The notes under the pieces: model-generated
Databases searched by the model: none
What the model saw: the letters and a program-made list of their open reading frames with translations, nothing else
What the model was told of the DNA's origin: nothing
Source: Flavobacterium sp.
GTDB lineage: Bacteria; Bacteroidota; Bacteroidia; Flavobacteriales; Flavobacteriaceae
Direction of reading: 5' to 3'
Length of the DNA stretch: 64,000 bases
Assembly: GCA_029946065.1 (NCBI GenBank)
Contig: JAQSDU010000011.1
Location: forward strand, 124,001-188,000
Shown here: piece after piece, positions 44,556-54,236 of the stretch
Position numbering within the stretch: position 1 is the first letter of the stretch
Layout: each line of letters opens with the position of its first letter
Made by a program: the position numbers and the translations under genes

Positions 44556-44669
44556 AACTGCTATCTGCCCAAGGTGAACTATCCGTTAAATCCAGAAGGT
44601 TTTATAATTGAGAATAGCGATTTTCATACCTTCAAAATGAAAAGCCAACAATTATACAACTTTTACTAA
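44556..44669 (+). pseudogene. Orphan C-terminal coding fragment
   Basis: The plus-strand frame reads NCYLPKVNYPLNPEGFIIEN and FHTFKMKSQQLYNFY to a stop at 44667-44669, with coding-like composition but no start. It may be the tail of a gene whose front was deleted. I do not recognise the family. Confidence 0.25.
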
Positions 44670-44684
44670 TTTGAATAAAAAATA

Positions 44685-45644
44685 CTAATCTTTATTATAT
44701 TGTCGTAGGTAATTGCGAACTATTATCCCGGATTCCTTTAAATCCCTATTTTTCCAACGTCCTTCAGATTTTGCAGTTGGCTTTAAAATAGAACAAGTTT
44801 CATCTTTATCCGAAACCGACCAGACAATCCAACTCATTTTATGACTTTCCATCCAATCAATATATTCCTTCCAGGCAGCCTGATTGAGCGGCCCGTCACC
44901 AGTGGCTTCCATTCCTGCAGATTCTGAAACAAATACCGGAAGTCCGCTTTTAATGGCGGCATCAGTTCTGTCCCGCAGCCACTTTTCGTGGGTCGCCGCG
45001 TAAAAATGCATTGTATACATTATATTGTCAAATCCGGTAATAGGGTCTGCGGCGGGAAGATTAATTTCCTGGTCCCATTTTGGTGAACCTACTAGGATAA
45101 TATTATCTGGATCATTTTTGCGAATTACTTTAATGACTGCTTCGGCGTATGTTTTAACTTCTGCCCAGCTTTCGTAGTCTGGCTCGTTAAAAACTTCATA
45201 AATGACATTTGGATATGCGCCATATTTCTTAGACATTGCTCCAAAAAAGTTTTTTGCTTCTTCAAGGTTAATGTTATGGCTGTGCCAATCAATTATAACG
45301 TAAATATCACTTTTTATGGCGCCGTCAACAACGGCTTCAACTTTTTCAGTTGAAAATTTTGGCTCTTTTATATAAGACTTGTCTCCGACTTCAACCCCCA
45401 TGGCAGCGCGAACTACATTACAGTGAAAGTCTTTTTTAAGCCATTCAACAGCACCTTCATTGTAAAATCTGGGCCAGAAACTATGCCAGCCAAAACTCAT
45501 CCCACGAAGTACAATTGGCTCATCTTTAGCATCACTCAGCTGTGTTCCGATAACTTTAAGCTGACCATGCTTTATTACAAATTGCGCCTTTGCAGCCATA
45601 ACTGTGATGCACATAAACAGTGTAAGTACGATTTTCGTTTTCAT
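44685..45644 (-). CDS. Glycoside hydrolase family 5 (endoglucanase/mannanase type)
   Basis: The product has 319 residues. The signal peptide (KIVLTLFMCITVMAAKAQ) is followed by LKVIGTQLSDAKDEPIVLRG and GMSFGWHSFW, typical of GH5 subfamily 2. Acid/base Glu154 in YEVFNEPD and nucleophile Glu241 in FVSESAG are intact. It cleaves beta-1,4-glucan or glucomannan backbones outside the inner membrane. It follows the GH27 gene by 6 bp as the last gene of the minus arm of the mannan locus. Confidence 0.9.
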   Translation of the reverse strand: MKTKIVLTLFMCITVMAAKAQFVIKHGQLKVIGTQLSDAKDEPIVLRGMSFGWHSFWPRFYNEGAVEWLKKDFHCNVVRAAMGVEVGDKSYIKEPKFSTEKVEAVVDGAIKSDIYVIIDWHSHNINLEEAKNFFGAMSKKYGAYPNVIYEVFNEPDYESWAEVKTYAEAVIKVIRKNDPDNIILVGSPKWDQEINLPAADPITGFDNIMYTMHFYAATHEKWLRDRTDAAIKSGLPVFVSESAGMEATGDGPLNQAAWKEYIDWMESHKMSWIVWSVSDKDETCSILKPTAKSEGRWKNRDLKESGIIVRNYLRQYNKD

Positions 45645-45650
45645 GTGCTA

Positions 45651-46886
45651 TTATTTTGAAAGTAATAAAGTTATAACATCATGTGATGCAATATCAGCAA
45701 CAAATGCTTTATCGGTTTTGCCGGCTTTTTTACCTTTCCATAAATCTTTTAATTGATAAGTCATTTGTGAAAAGTTTGCTTCGAAATTAAAATCTACATC
45801 CTTTATAATATGTTGCTTCCAATCAAAATTTATCTTTTTTGCAACATCACTTCGGTTTAAAAATGTAACAGCCCATTTTCCTTCAGACAATGGCTTAACC
45901 CAGATTTCTATTCCATCTTCAACTAAATATTTAAAACCTTGTATTCCAGCGCTGTCTTGGTCGATAGCGATAATATCTTTATTAGTCAGCACTGCAAGCG
46001 TTTCCTTCGTCATTTTTCTGAAATCATTTCCGGCAATCAATGGTGATGCCATCATCGCCCACATTGTAAAGTGCGCCTTGTCTTCAATATTCGTCATGCC
46101 ATCACCTACTTCGAGCATATCAAAATCATTCCAGTGGTCTGGACCCGAATATTTACGGATATCCTTTCGCATTTCAATGATTTTCATAAAACCCCATGAT
46201 GACCAATTTCCTTCTTCATGTTTGAACTCACAGTCAAAACAAGGATAAATATCTCCAGAAATTCTCCAAAGATTACCCACTGGCTTTGCCCATTCCCAAG
46301 GTTGATTATCACCCCATTCGCACAAACTGAAAACAATCGGTTTGCCTGCAGTTTTTAAAGCATTGCTCATAGTAGAATATGCTTCTTTCGCAGTAATTCC
46401 TTGTGTATTGCACCAATCATATTTTAGGTAATCAATGTTTAGTGTGGCATAAAACCTTGCGTCCTGATATTCGTAACCACGGGTTCCCGGATAGCCGCCA
46501 CAAGTTTTGGTCCCTGCGCAATTGTAAAGACCGAATTTGAGTCCTTTTGAATGCACATAATCAACCAATGCTTTCATTCCGTTTGGAAATTTTTCTGGAT
46601 CGGGAACAAGGTTGCCATTACTGTCTCTTTCCTTTGCCATCCAACCGTCATCCAAAACGATATATTGATAACCCGAAGTAGCCATCCCCGACGCCACCAT
46701 TATATCGGCTGTTTGCCTGACAAGTGCATCATCGATGTTTGTTTCAAAAGTATTCCAGGAATTCCAACCCATAGGAGGAGTTGGTGCAAGCCCTTCAAAC
46801 TTGCCGTTCGGTGTCTCGTGCATGTTACCTTGTGACATTGCTATCAAAGGCACAATCATCGCCAATAAGAAAAAATATGTTCTCAT
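45651..46886 (-). CDS. GH27 alpha-galactosidase
   Basis: The product has 411 residues. After the signal peptide (FFLLAMIVPLIAMSQG), APTPPMGWNSWNTFE and VLDDGW open the barrel. The nucleophile Asp157 in YLKYDWCN and the acid/base Asp256 in WNDFDMLEVGDG are typical GH27. The C-terminal beta-sandwich begins near KPLSEGKWAVTFLNR. The enzyme removes alpha-1,6-galactose from galactomannan side chains before backbone cleavage. Confidence 0.95.
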   Translation of the reverse strand: MRTYFFLLAMIVPLIAMSQGNMHETPNGKFEGLAPTPPMGWNSWNTFETNIDDALVRQTADIMVASGMATSGYQYIVLDDGWMAKERDSNGNLVPDPEKFPNGMKALVDYVHSKGLKFGLYNCAGTKTCGGYPGTRGYEYQDARFYATLNIDYLKYDWCNTQGITAKEAYSTMSNALKTAGKPIVFSLCEWGDNQPWEWAKPVGNLWRISGDIYPCFDCEFKHEEGNWSSWGFMKIIEMRKDIRKYSGPDHWNDFDMLEVGDGMTNIEDKAHFTMWAMMASPLIAGNDFRKMTKETLAVLTNKDIIAIDQDSAGIQGFKYLVEDGIEIWVKPLSEGKWAVTFLNRSDVAKKINFDWKQHIIKDVDFNFEANFSQMTYQLKDLWKGKKAGKTDKAFVADIASHDVITLLLSK

Positions 46887-46902
46887 TTGTTGTTGTATTT
46901 AA

Positions 46903-46937
46903 TAAAAAAATAATTCCCCAATAAATATCGGGGAATT
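46903..46937 (-). terminator. Rho-independent terminator inside the mannan locus
   Basis: AATTCCCC (46912-46919) pairs with GGGGAATT (46930-46937). On the minus strand the stem is followed by ATTTTTTTATT. It lies between the IPT/TIG gene and the GH27 gene. Confidence 0.8.
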
Positions 46938-46968
46938 ACTAACTAACTCAATTTTAATAGAAACAAAA

Positions 46969-48024
46969 TTATTGTAATACGAATCCGACGTCGTCAATAT
47001 AGAGCTTATCGCCGTTGTCGTTGCCATATTCCTGGAATACGATTTCATTGATTGTAGTTCCCGAATAGCCAAGTTCACTAAATGGAATCACGAAAGATGT
47101 CCACGTAGAGGTGAATGGTACCTCTTTACCTGCACCGTAATTACCATTAATCACAACCTTGAATTTTCCGGTATCTTTTGTGCTTTTGAAAGAAACCCTG
47201 ATGCCACTATATCCTGTCGTGCTTGCCGGAGTGCCATACATAGGAAATTTGAAACCGGTGTAACCGGTGAATATTGCCTGAATTGAACTTGCACCTTGTA
47301 CTTTATATTCGGTATTAACAGTATATCCACTACCATCCCATGGTCCCAAATAATTTTCGACATTAGGTGCAGGGGCATCATCGTATATCGCAGTTCCAAT
47401 TGGCTGCGAAGCTGTGCTCGAACCAGATATAGTTGTAACGGTTACTAAATCGTGTTCAGATCCAGCGGGTAGTTCAAACTTAATCTCCGTTTCAGTTGAT
47501 GAAAGTATTACTGCATCTGTCGTACCTACTGTTACAGTTGGATTGAGGAAAAAAGACCCATAGATTGTTACAATATCGCCGGTTTGTGCATTGATCGGAT
47601 TATAGCTTTGCGCAAGAGGCGCTGGAGGCGCTACCGTAAAACCAAATGTTGCCTCGCCACTGGCTGTAACAATTTTTAGTTGATCGGTTGTGTTAGCATA
47701 CGGGGTGTTCCTATCTATTGTCACTAGAATATCCGTATCGGTAACCAATGTTGGGTTAAAATAGGTGTCGGTTTCATTAAAATATACTTTCTGCAAGCCT
47801 GTGAATCCTGAACCATGGATTATGTAAACGTTATCGGCATAACCTAATGTCGTTGGAGTGAGTTCTACCGGATTACCATCAAAATCTACCGAAGCACTGA
47901 CACTTTCAATAACAGGTGTTTTCCCACTTCCATCACCATCATCATTATTACAAGATGTAAGTGAAAGCATCGATAGTATTGTAACTACAAATGCACAAAT
48001 ACCAAAATTTTTAAATTTTTTCAT
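46969..48024 (-). CDS. IPT/TIG-domain surface glycan-binding lipoprotein (SusE-position)
   Basis: The product has 351 residues. The lipobox is SLTSC (NNDDGDG follows). Two IPT/TIG-like Ig domains (about 35-130 and 130-215: GFTGLQKVYF, NPINAQTGDIVTIYGSFF) are followed by a C-terminal beta-sandwich like a carbohydrate-binding module (GIRVSFKSTKDTGKFKVVIN, WTSFVIPFSELGYSG). In Bacteroidota loci the gene after susD often encodes such a surface glycan-binding protein. The start lies 17 bp after the SusD stop. Confidence 0.88.
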   Translation of the reverse strand: MKKFKNFGICAFVVTILSMLSLTSCNNDDGDGSGKTPVIESVSASVDFDGNPVELTPTTLGYADNVYIIHGSGFTGLQKVYFNETDTYFNPTLVTDTDILVTIDRNTPYANTTDQLKIVTASGEATFGFTVAPPAPLAQSYNPINAQTGDIVTIYGSFFLNPTVTVGTTDAVILSSTETEIKFELPAGSEHDLVTVTTISGSSTASQPIGTAIYDDAPAPNVENYLGPWDGSGYTVNTEYKVQGASSIQAIFTGYTGFKFPMYGTPASTTGYSGIRVSFKSTKDTGKFKVVINGNYGAGKEVPFTSTWTSFVIPFSELGYSGTTINEIVFQEYGNDNGDKLYIDDVGFVLQ

Positions 48025-48041
48025 CGTCTTTTTTATTTTAA

Positions 48042-49628
48042 TTAATCAAAAGTATACGGCACTGGTGGCTGTATAAGCAACGGATTTTTAGCTACATCAT
48101 TATCAGGATAAGGCAATAAAAAATCACCTTCCTCTGGAGTAAAGTGCTCCTCAAAATCGCGGTTACCTCTATTTTGTGCCGCCATAATCGCGATTGCCTG
48201 CGCTCTCGGAATCCTTCCAAGGTCAAACCAATAATCTCCTTCAAAGCACAATTCGAGTCTTCTTTCCTTAAAAATATCATCAAAAGTTATTGAAGACAGA
48301 CTTGACAATCCGGCTCTATTCCTGACAGCATTAAAAGAGCTTAATGCGCTAGCATCTGAAGTACTTGCTCCGCCTGCCAAAACAGCCTCTGCATGAATCA
48401 ATAGCAAATCGGCATAACGCATGATATAAGTATTGTTATCCATCATTGCCCAATTATCAGCGGGTCCGGTAACGCTCCCGTTTACGATTCCTATACAATA
48501 TTTCTTGATTGCTGCGCCAGCACCTTGTCCACCAATCTGGTCGGCAGCAGGAACCGTCAATGTACCACCGCTTGGAACCACTTTTATATTCGGATAGGTA
48601 GCACCCGGGAACATAATGGTTTCTTTGCGACGCAAATCTCCTAATGAATAGGCAGCCATAATATCCTGCGAAGGTCCAAATACGCCTCCGTAAGAAGCAT
48701 TTGATGTAGAAACTGTAGCTGTGCTGATACCAAATTGCGTATTACAATTGTTTCCTGAGCCATAATTTCCGTCGCCTTTCCATTGCAGTGCAAAAATCGA
48801 CTCTTCGTTGTTGTTATTGGTATATAAAAATAAATCTGCAAATGATTTTGTCGGTAATTCAGCGCCACCCAATAACTTAAATTCTCCACTGTTGATTACT
48901 TCCTCAGCCATAGCACGCGACTCGGTATATTTTTTCTCATACAAATATACTTTAGCAAGCATTGCTTTCGCCGAACCTTTAGATACGTGACCATTGTCTG
49001 CATAATTTGCAGTCCTATGTTTCTCTTTTAGCTTTTCAATAGCCGCGGTGTAATCTCTTTCAATGAGTGTATATATATCTTCAACTCGGTTAGTATTGAT
49101 ATTAGGGGTTGTGGTATAATCAAGATTATTCTCAATAATTGGTACAGATCCCCACAATCTGACAAGGTAAAAATAGGCAGTGGCACGCATAAAATAGGCT
49201 TCACCAATCGTATTTTGCAAAACCGCATCGTCAACATTACTGCTTACACGGTCGGCTAAAAAGTTGATAATGGCATTAGACTGTGCAATGTTTGCCCAAA
49301 GTGAACTCCATCCATTTACTAGCTCAGGGTCACTTCCGTTTAGAGAAAAGTTTCTCATAGCATTTACATCAGATGATCCGGTATACATATTACCCGATCC
49401 TACTTCAGTCACTGCCCAAAAGAATTTATTTTCAAACTGAAACCAAGTTCTGCTGTACATTCCGTTTGTTGCGGAAGCAACTTGTTCGTTTGAACTGTAA
49501 TAGGCGTCAAGGCTCAAGGCATCTTCCGGCGGACGGTTCGTAAAATCTTCCGAACAAGACGCAGAGATAAGCAGCAACATTGCTATGCCAGCCAACTTGT
49601 ATGCATTAAAAAAGTTTTTCATTTTCAT
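48042..49628 (-). CDS. SusD/RagB family outer-membrane lipoprotein
   Basis: The product has 528 residues from the ATG at 49628 (49622 is an alternative). The lipobox is ISASC. The N-terminal tetratricopeptide-like helices include RATAYFYLVRLWGSVPI and SKGSAKAMLAKVYLYEKKY. The C-terminal FDDIFKERRLELCFEGDYWFDLGR and YPDNDVAKNPLL are SusD signatures. It forms the lid of the SusC transporter at the cell surface and binds the glycan. Its start is 11 bp after the SusC stop. Confidence 0.95.
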   Translation of the reverse strand: MKMKNFFNAYKLAGIAMLLLISASCSEDFTNRPPEDALSLDAYYSSNEQVASATNGMYSRTWFQFENKFFWAVTEVGSGNMYTGSSDVNAMRNFSLNGSDPELVNGWSSLWANIAQSNAIINFLADRVSSNVDDAVLQNTIGEAYFMRATAYFYLVRLWGSVPIIENNLDYTTTPNINTNRVEDIYTLIERDYTAAIEKLKEKHRTANYADNGHVSKGSAKAMLAKVYLYEKKYTESRAMAEEVINSGEFKLLGGAELPTKSFADLFLYTNNNNEESIFALQWKGDGNYGSGNNCNTQFGISTATVSTSNASYGGVFGPSQDIMAAYSLGDLRRKETIMFPGATYPNIKVVPSGGTLTVPAADQIGGQGAGAAIKKYCIGIVNGSVTGPADNWAMMDNNTYIMRYADLLLIHAEAVLAGGASTSDASALSSFNAVRNRAGLSSLSSITFDDIFKERRLELCFEGDYWFDLGRIPRAQAIAIMAAQNRGNRDFEEHFTPEEGDFLLPYPDNDVAKNPLLIQPPVPYTFD

Positions 49629-49639
49629 TTTTTTTATTT

Positions 49640-52600
49640 TTAAAATTCTACGTTTATTCCCAATGACCAAGTTCTTGGAGATGGATAACGACCGTTATCA
49701 ATTCCTGAAAGCAATGGACTTTGATTGAAAGAACCAATTTCCGGATCATATCCACTATAGTTCGTGAAAGTGTATAGGTTTTGTACAGTACCGTAAACCC
49801 TTAACCGCGTCATCTTAATTTTAGAAAGCAGGTTTGATGGCAGTGTATATCCCAAAGTAACGTTTTGGATTCTTATGTAGGAACCATCTTCAACAAAACG
49901 GTCGGAGATAAACGCATTTGTATTACTTTCACTGTTGATAGGTCTTGGAATACTAGTATTGGTGTTGTCAGGTGTCCAGTAGTCAGCCGCTTCAGTAAAT
50001 TGATTCTGTGAAAGGATAGCATTTGAAGTTCCCGCTCTTTTTGTAAGGTTCATTACATCATTTCCAACCGATCCCTGTAAGAATAAAGATAAATCTATAT
50101 TTTTATACCTGAAATTATTTGTAAAACCAAACGTAAAATCAGGGTGAGGGTTGCCGATAAATGTTTTATCTGAAGTATCAACAACACCATCTCCGTTAAC
50201 ATCTTTATACTTTACATCTCCCAAATTTGTTTGACCTGGGGCAGTACCTACCGTTTGTCCAAACTGAAGCGGGGCGCTATCTAATTCAGCCTGCGTAGTA
50301 AAAAGGCCTTCTGTTATATAGCCATAATACATTCCAATAGGATGCCCAACAACTGTATTTGTAGCAACTACAGGCAAATATCCGTTGGTATTGATTTCAG
50401 CAGTTAATGGCAAACCATCCTGAATAGAAATCAATTCATTTTTATAATGCGAGAATGTAAGTGTTGCATCATACGAGAAACCTCCTGCGGTTTTAGCGTT
50501 CAATCCAAGTGTAATATCAATTCCCTTATTTTCCATTTCTCCCAAATTTGAATATGGCGCAGAGATTCCACCATACTGTCCTCCGCCACCCGTAAGGTAT
50601 AATGGTAATGGTACTTGGAATAGGAATCCCGATGATCTTTTTCTGTAATAATCAATAGAGAAAGTTAATGCAGACTTAAATGCTGTGAAGTCCAGACCAA
50701 AGTTTGTTTGATTTAATGATTCCCATGTAAGTTCTGGATTTGGGAAATTAGATGGTAAAAACCCAGCTCCTAAACCTGAATTTTGCTGTCCTAACAATGC
50801 ACTATACCTATTATTCTCAATCTGTTGGTTACCAGTCTCCCCGTATCCAATGCGGAATTTAATATTGTCAATGTATTCCTGCGTTCCCTCCATGAATTTT
50901 TCAGAAGACAATCTCCACGATCCCGATACACCGCCAAAAACACCTTTTTGGTTGTCAGTAGTTGGGTCAAATTTTGAAGATACATCACGACGGAACGAAG
51001 CTGAAATGCTATAACGATTATCATAATCGTATATTAACCTTCCAAATAGGGAAGAAATTGACTGACTACCTTTATAAGAGGTTACTTGTCTGTTTTCGGG
51101 ATCAGACAAATTCAGCCCATAGATATCGTTGGTTTGAAAACCGCTTGCTGTTGCAATAACTCCTTCCCAATGACTATCATTGGCTTCTTGACCCGCCAGC
51201 AAAGTAAATTTATGCTTATTGATGGCAAAATCATAAGTTAATAAATTCTTTAGGTTGGTTGAATACCAGTTTTGCCTTCTTTCACTCAAATCAGCCGTGA
51301 GGTTTTTCTGCGAACCGCGATCATATGAAGGTGAAAATTCTGTATTTTCCGAAAATTCTGTATTGGCACCAAATTCTACTTTATATTTCAGTCCTTTATA
51401 AAGAGTTGCCTCGGCATAAAAATTACCTAGGAAATTCTTACGAATAAGTTTATTATCTTTCGTTAACGCTTCTGCAACTGGGTTAAAATAAGTGGCATAC
51501 GGTGATCCTGGAGGCGGTGCTGCGTATGTTCCATCAACATTTCGAATCGGAATATCCGGAGCCTGCAATAAGGTGTTACTGATTAATCCGGTAAAACTTT
51601 GATTAATGGTAACATTTTCATTAGTGATACCAGTATTCAAGTTGGCTCCAATTTTAAGCCATTCTTTCACCTTAGTATCAAGATTAACACGCATCGTGTA
51701 CCGCTTCAAACCCGAACCCAAAAGAATACCTTCCTGATCTAAAAAAGCGCCTGAAACATAATAGCTGGTAGCCTCTTTTGATCCTGAAAACGAAATCTGA
51801 TGGCTTTGTGTCATCGCAGTTTGATAAACTGCATCTTGCCAGTCAGTACCGTTACCCAACAGCTCTGGATGCGCGAATTCCGGACGCGGTATGGATCCAT
51901 ATAAAGCTGCAAGATTGTTTTGGTGTTCGGCATACTGACGCAGGTTCATAACATCCAAAGATTTATATATAGATTGAACCGAAGTAAATCCCTCGTAGGA
52001 TATTTTTCCGATCCCACTTTTTCCTGATTTAGTGGTAATGATGATAACACCGTTAGCACCGCGTGAACCATAGATCGCTGTTGCAGAAGCATCTTTAAGT
52101 ATCGTCACAGATTCGATATCGCTTGGATTCAACATCGATACTGGGCTTACTGCATTATTACCGGAACCGCCATTAGCCGAAAAATCGTTACCAGCAATTG
52201 GGCGCCCACTTGTCGCTCTTCCCGTAGCGTCTCCAGATACCGGAACACCATCAATAATATATAATGGCTCATTGGTACCAGAAATAGAAGTAGTTCCCCG
52301 AATCCTAATGGATACGGCACTTCCTGGCTGACCGGAATTACTTGAAACACTAACACCGGCTGCTTTTCCTTGCAGCATCTGGTCAATGTTGGTCTGCTTT
52401 AAATCTTGTAGGTCTTTTGATTTGATAGTTGAAACTGAAGAGTTAATATCATTTTTCTTTTGTGTTCCGTAGCCTATCACGACCACTTCCCCTAAATCTT
52501 CGACACTCTCAGACATGGTCACATTGATTTTGGTTTTGGTGCCAACCTTAAGTGTTTGCGATGCGAAACCGATAAAACTAAAAGTCAGTTCACCATTTTT

Positions 52601-52825
52601 CGGCACAGTAATCTGATAAGAACCGTTTAGGTCGGTGATCGTGCCGTCGTTAGTGCCACTGACGGTAACCGAAACTCCAGGCAATGTGGTTCCTTTAGAA
52701 TCAGAAACCACGCCCGTGACAGCAGTCTGCGCAGCCACACTTCCGGCAAATAATAAAAATAACATTAAAGGGAACTGCCTGAGAGACAATCGCCATTTAG
52801 TTAAATCTGTTAATACATTTTTCAT
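49640..52825 (-). CDS. SusC/RagA family TonB-linked outer-membrane transporter
   Basis: The product has 1061 residues. The signal peptide (LMLFLLFAGSVAAQ) is followed by a carboxypeptidase-like domain (VTGVVSDSKGTTLPGVSVTV), the TonB-box region EVVVIGYGTQKKNDINSSVS, the plug with IRIRGTTSISGTNEPLYIID and SATAIYGSRGANGVIIITTK, and the barrel ending in TWSLGINVEF. It imports manno-oligosaccharides across the outer membrane with SusD using TonB energy. It is the first gene of the minus arm; the promoter is at 52922-52949. Confidence 0.96.
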   Translation of the reverse strand: MKNVLTDLTKWRLSLRQFPLMLFLLFAGSVAAQTAVTGVVSDSKGTTLPGVSVTVSGTNDGTITDLNGSYQITVPKNGELTFSFIGFASQTLKVGTKTKINVTMSESVEDLGEVVVIGYGTQKKNDINSSVSTIKSKDLQDLKQTNIDQMLQGKAAGVSVSSNSGQPGSAVSIRIRGTTSISGTNEPLYIIDGVPVSGDATGRATSGRPIAGNDFSANGGSGNNAVSPVSMLNPSDIESVTILKDASATAIYGSRGANGVIIITTKSGKSGIGKISYEGFTSVQSIYKSLDVMNLRQYAEHQNNLAALYGSIPRPEFAHPELLGNGTDWQDAVYQTAMTQSHQISFSGSKEATSYYVSGAFLDQEGILLGSGLKRYTMRVNLDTKVKEWLKIGANLNTGITNENVTINQSFTGLISNTLLQAPDIPIRNVDGTYAAPPPGSPYATYFNPVAEALTKDNKLIRKNFLGNFYAEATLYKGLKYKVEFGANTEFSENTEFSPSYDRGSQKNLTADLSERRQNWYSTNLKNLLTYDFAINKHKFTLLAGQEANDSHWEGVIATASGFQTNDIYGLNLSDPENRQVTSYKGSQSISSLFGRLIYDYDNRYSISASFRRDVSSKFDPTTDNQKGVFGGVSGSWRLSSEKFMEGTQEYIDNIKFRIGYGETGNQQIENNRYSALLGQQNSGLGAGFLPSNFPNPELTWESLNQTNFGLDFTAFKSALTFSIDYYRKRSSGFLFQVPLPLYLTGGGGQYGGISAPYSNLGEMENKGIDITLGLNAKTAGGFSYDATLTFSHYKNELISIQDGLPLTAEINTNGYLPVVATNTVVGHPIGMYYGYITEGLFTTQAELDSAPLQFGQTVGTAPGQTNLGDVKYKDVNGDGVVDTSDKTFIGNPHPDFTFGFTNNFRYKNIDLSLFLQGSVGNDVMNLTKRAGTSNAILSQNQFTEAADYWTPDNTNTSIPRPINSESNTNAFISDRFVEDGSYIRIQNVTLGYTLPSNLLSKIKMTRLRVYGTVQNLYTFTNYSGYDPEIGSFNQSPLLSGIDNGRYPSPRTWSLGINVEF

Positions 52826-52921
52826 AATAAATTGTTGGTTTAAATTAGCGTTTTCCGGATTATGAAAAAATAGTATCAGTCTCCGGTCAAATGTTTGAGT
52901 TTGTATTCAATTAATAATTAA

Positions 52922-52949
52922 CAAATCTATAACAGATGGTTGCATCAAA
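52922..52949 (-). promoter_or_regulatory. Probable promoter of the susCD arm
   Basis: On the minus strand TTTG (52949-52946) and TAGATTTG (52929-52922) are 16 bp apart, resembling the Bacteroidota promoter. It lies about 100 bp before the SusC start. Confidence 0.45.
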
Positions 52950-52961
52950 TTAATATTATTA

Positions 52962-52976
52962 TATCATTTAATGATA
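52962..52976. promoter_or_regulatory. Dyad TATCAT-TTA-ATGATA, possible AraC operator
   Basis: A perfect 15-nt inverted repeat upstream of the susC promoter. ATGATA/TTGATA repeats with 11-nt spacing also occur at 54053-54069 before the regulator gene. Confidence 0.4.
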
Positions 52977-53092
52977 ATATTTTTACTTTATATCGATTGC
53001 GTATTCGAATAAGACAATATATATAGGTGTAAATTAAATTATTATCAATTTATTGAGATAAAAAATGAGATATATAAAATTACGCAAAGCGC

Positions 53093-53125
53093 AAAGACAC
53101 AAAATGCAATCGATTTCGTGTCTTT
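53093..53125. repeat. Stem-loop AAAGACAC...GTGTCTTT in the 323-base susC-araC gap
   Basis: AAAGACAC (53093-53100) and GTGTCTTT (53118-53125) pair; an AAAT/ATTT inner pair extends the stem. It resembles the intergenic element at 18028-18163. It may also stop transcription on the plus strand (T run follows). The 52826-53148 gap holds no gene. Confidence 0.5.
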
Positions 53126-53148
53126 TTATAGCTTTTTAGGCATTTTAT

Positions 53149-54027
53149 TTATAGTATTCTTTTTAGTCCTGAAAAGTCTTCGCGATATTGGCTAGGCGTG
53201 CAGTTTTTGATGGCCTTGAAATTTCTGTTGAAGTTGGCAATATTATTGAATCCCGATTTGAAAGCAATTTCAGAAATACTCAAATCTTTTTCAACTAGCC
53301 ATCTCGCCGCATAACCAACCCTGATATTATTCACATAATCAACAAAAGTTTTACCTGTTCTCTTCTTGATGAAACGATTGAACGAAATTGTACTCATGTT
53401 TGATGCATTTGAAACTTCTTCCAATGTTATTTTTTCAGAAAAATGCTTTTGAACGAATTCATAAACGAGCTTCATTTTGTCGTAATCATCAAATGTATCA
53501 TAGTCGACAGTATAGGTCGAAAGTAGCCGCTGGTTGCGGGAATTAGCGAGATCATATAGAATTGAAATGATTTCCAAAAAATAATCCATACCGTCAAGTT
53601 TCGATATTTTAATAAGTCTCGGCGTGAGCTCTTCGGCAATTTTAGCTGAAAATAAAATACCATGAATCGATCGGTTGAACATGTCTTTTATCGGATTCAT
53701 AATGCGCCGAGATAACAAAGATTCGTGAAACAGATCGTTATGGAACTGGATTGTAATTTCATGGATGTGTTTATTTTTACATTTATGCAACTCCCAGCCA
53801 TGGTATAAATTTGGTCCTATAAGCACTAGTTCGATGTCGTCGATATCTTCAATATTATCTCCGACAACTCTTTTTACCCCTTTCCCGTTAAGAATAAAAT
53901 TAATCTCAAATTCCGGATGATAGTGCACCGGAAAATCAAAATTGTCCTTTATACGATCAAAAACCAAAAAGCTGTCTCCAGACGAAAGTGGAGCGATTTC
54001 GCGATAAAAATTTTTAGGATTACTCAT
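53149..54027 (-). CDS. AraC family regulator of the mannan locus
   Basis: The product has 292 residues from the ATG at 54027. The N-terminal cupin domain (FPVHYHPEFEINFILNGKGV) binds the inducer, and the C-terminal HTH pair has KITLEEVSNASNMSTISFNR and SISEIAFKSGFNNIANFNRN. An extension to 54174 is Phe/Ile/Leu-rich and lacks homology, so it is rejected. Lying between both divergent arms, it is the obvious regulator; a mannobiose- or mannosylglucose-like inducer is inference. Confidence 0.92.
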   Translation of the reverse strand: MSNPKNFYREIAPLSSGDSFLVFDRIKDNFDFPVHYHPEFEINFILNGKGVKRVVGDNIEDIDDIELVLIGPNLYHGWELHKCKNKHIHEITIQFHNDLFHESLLSRRIMNPIKDMFNRSIHGILFSAKIAEELTPRLIKISKLDGMDYFLEIISILYDLANSRNQRLLSTYTVDYDTFDDYDKMKLVYEFVQKHFSEKITLEEVSNASNMSTISFNRFIKKRTGKTFVDYVNNIRVGYAARWLVEKDLSISEIAFKSGFNNIANFNRNFKAIKNCTPSQYREDFSGLKRIL

Positions 54028-54236
54028 TTTTATAAAATTATTTTGCAATAATATGATATATAATTGATAAAATAATATTAAGTCGGCTAATGTCTCCGAA
54101 TTATCTTTGAAATTGAGAATTATTACATTCTTAAAAATATTATTTGTAAAAAGCAGTATTCGTTTTAAAAGCAATTAAATTTATAATTTTAGCAACGTTA
54201 GTTGTTTTTTATCCCAAATGTGATTTCCCATACTTT

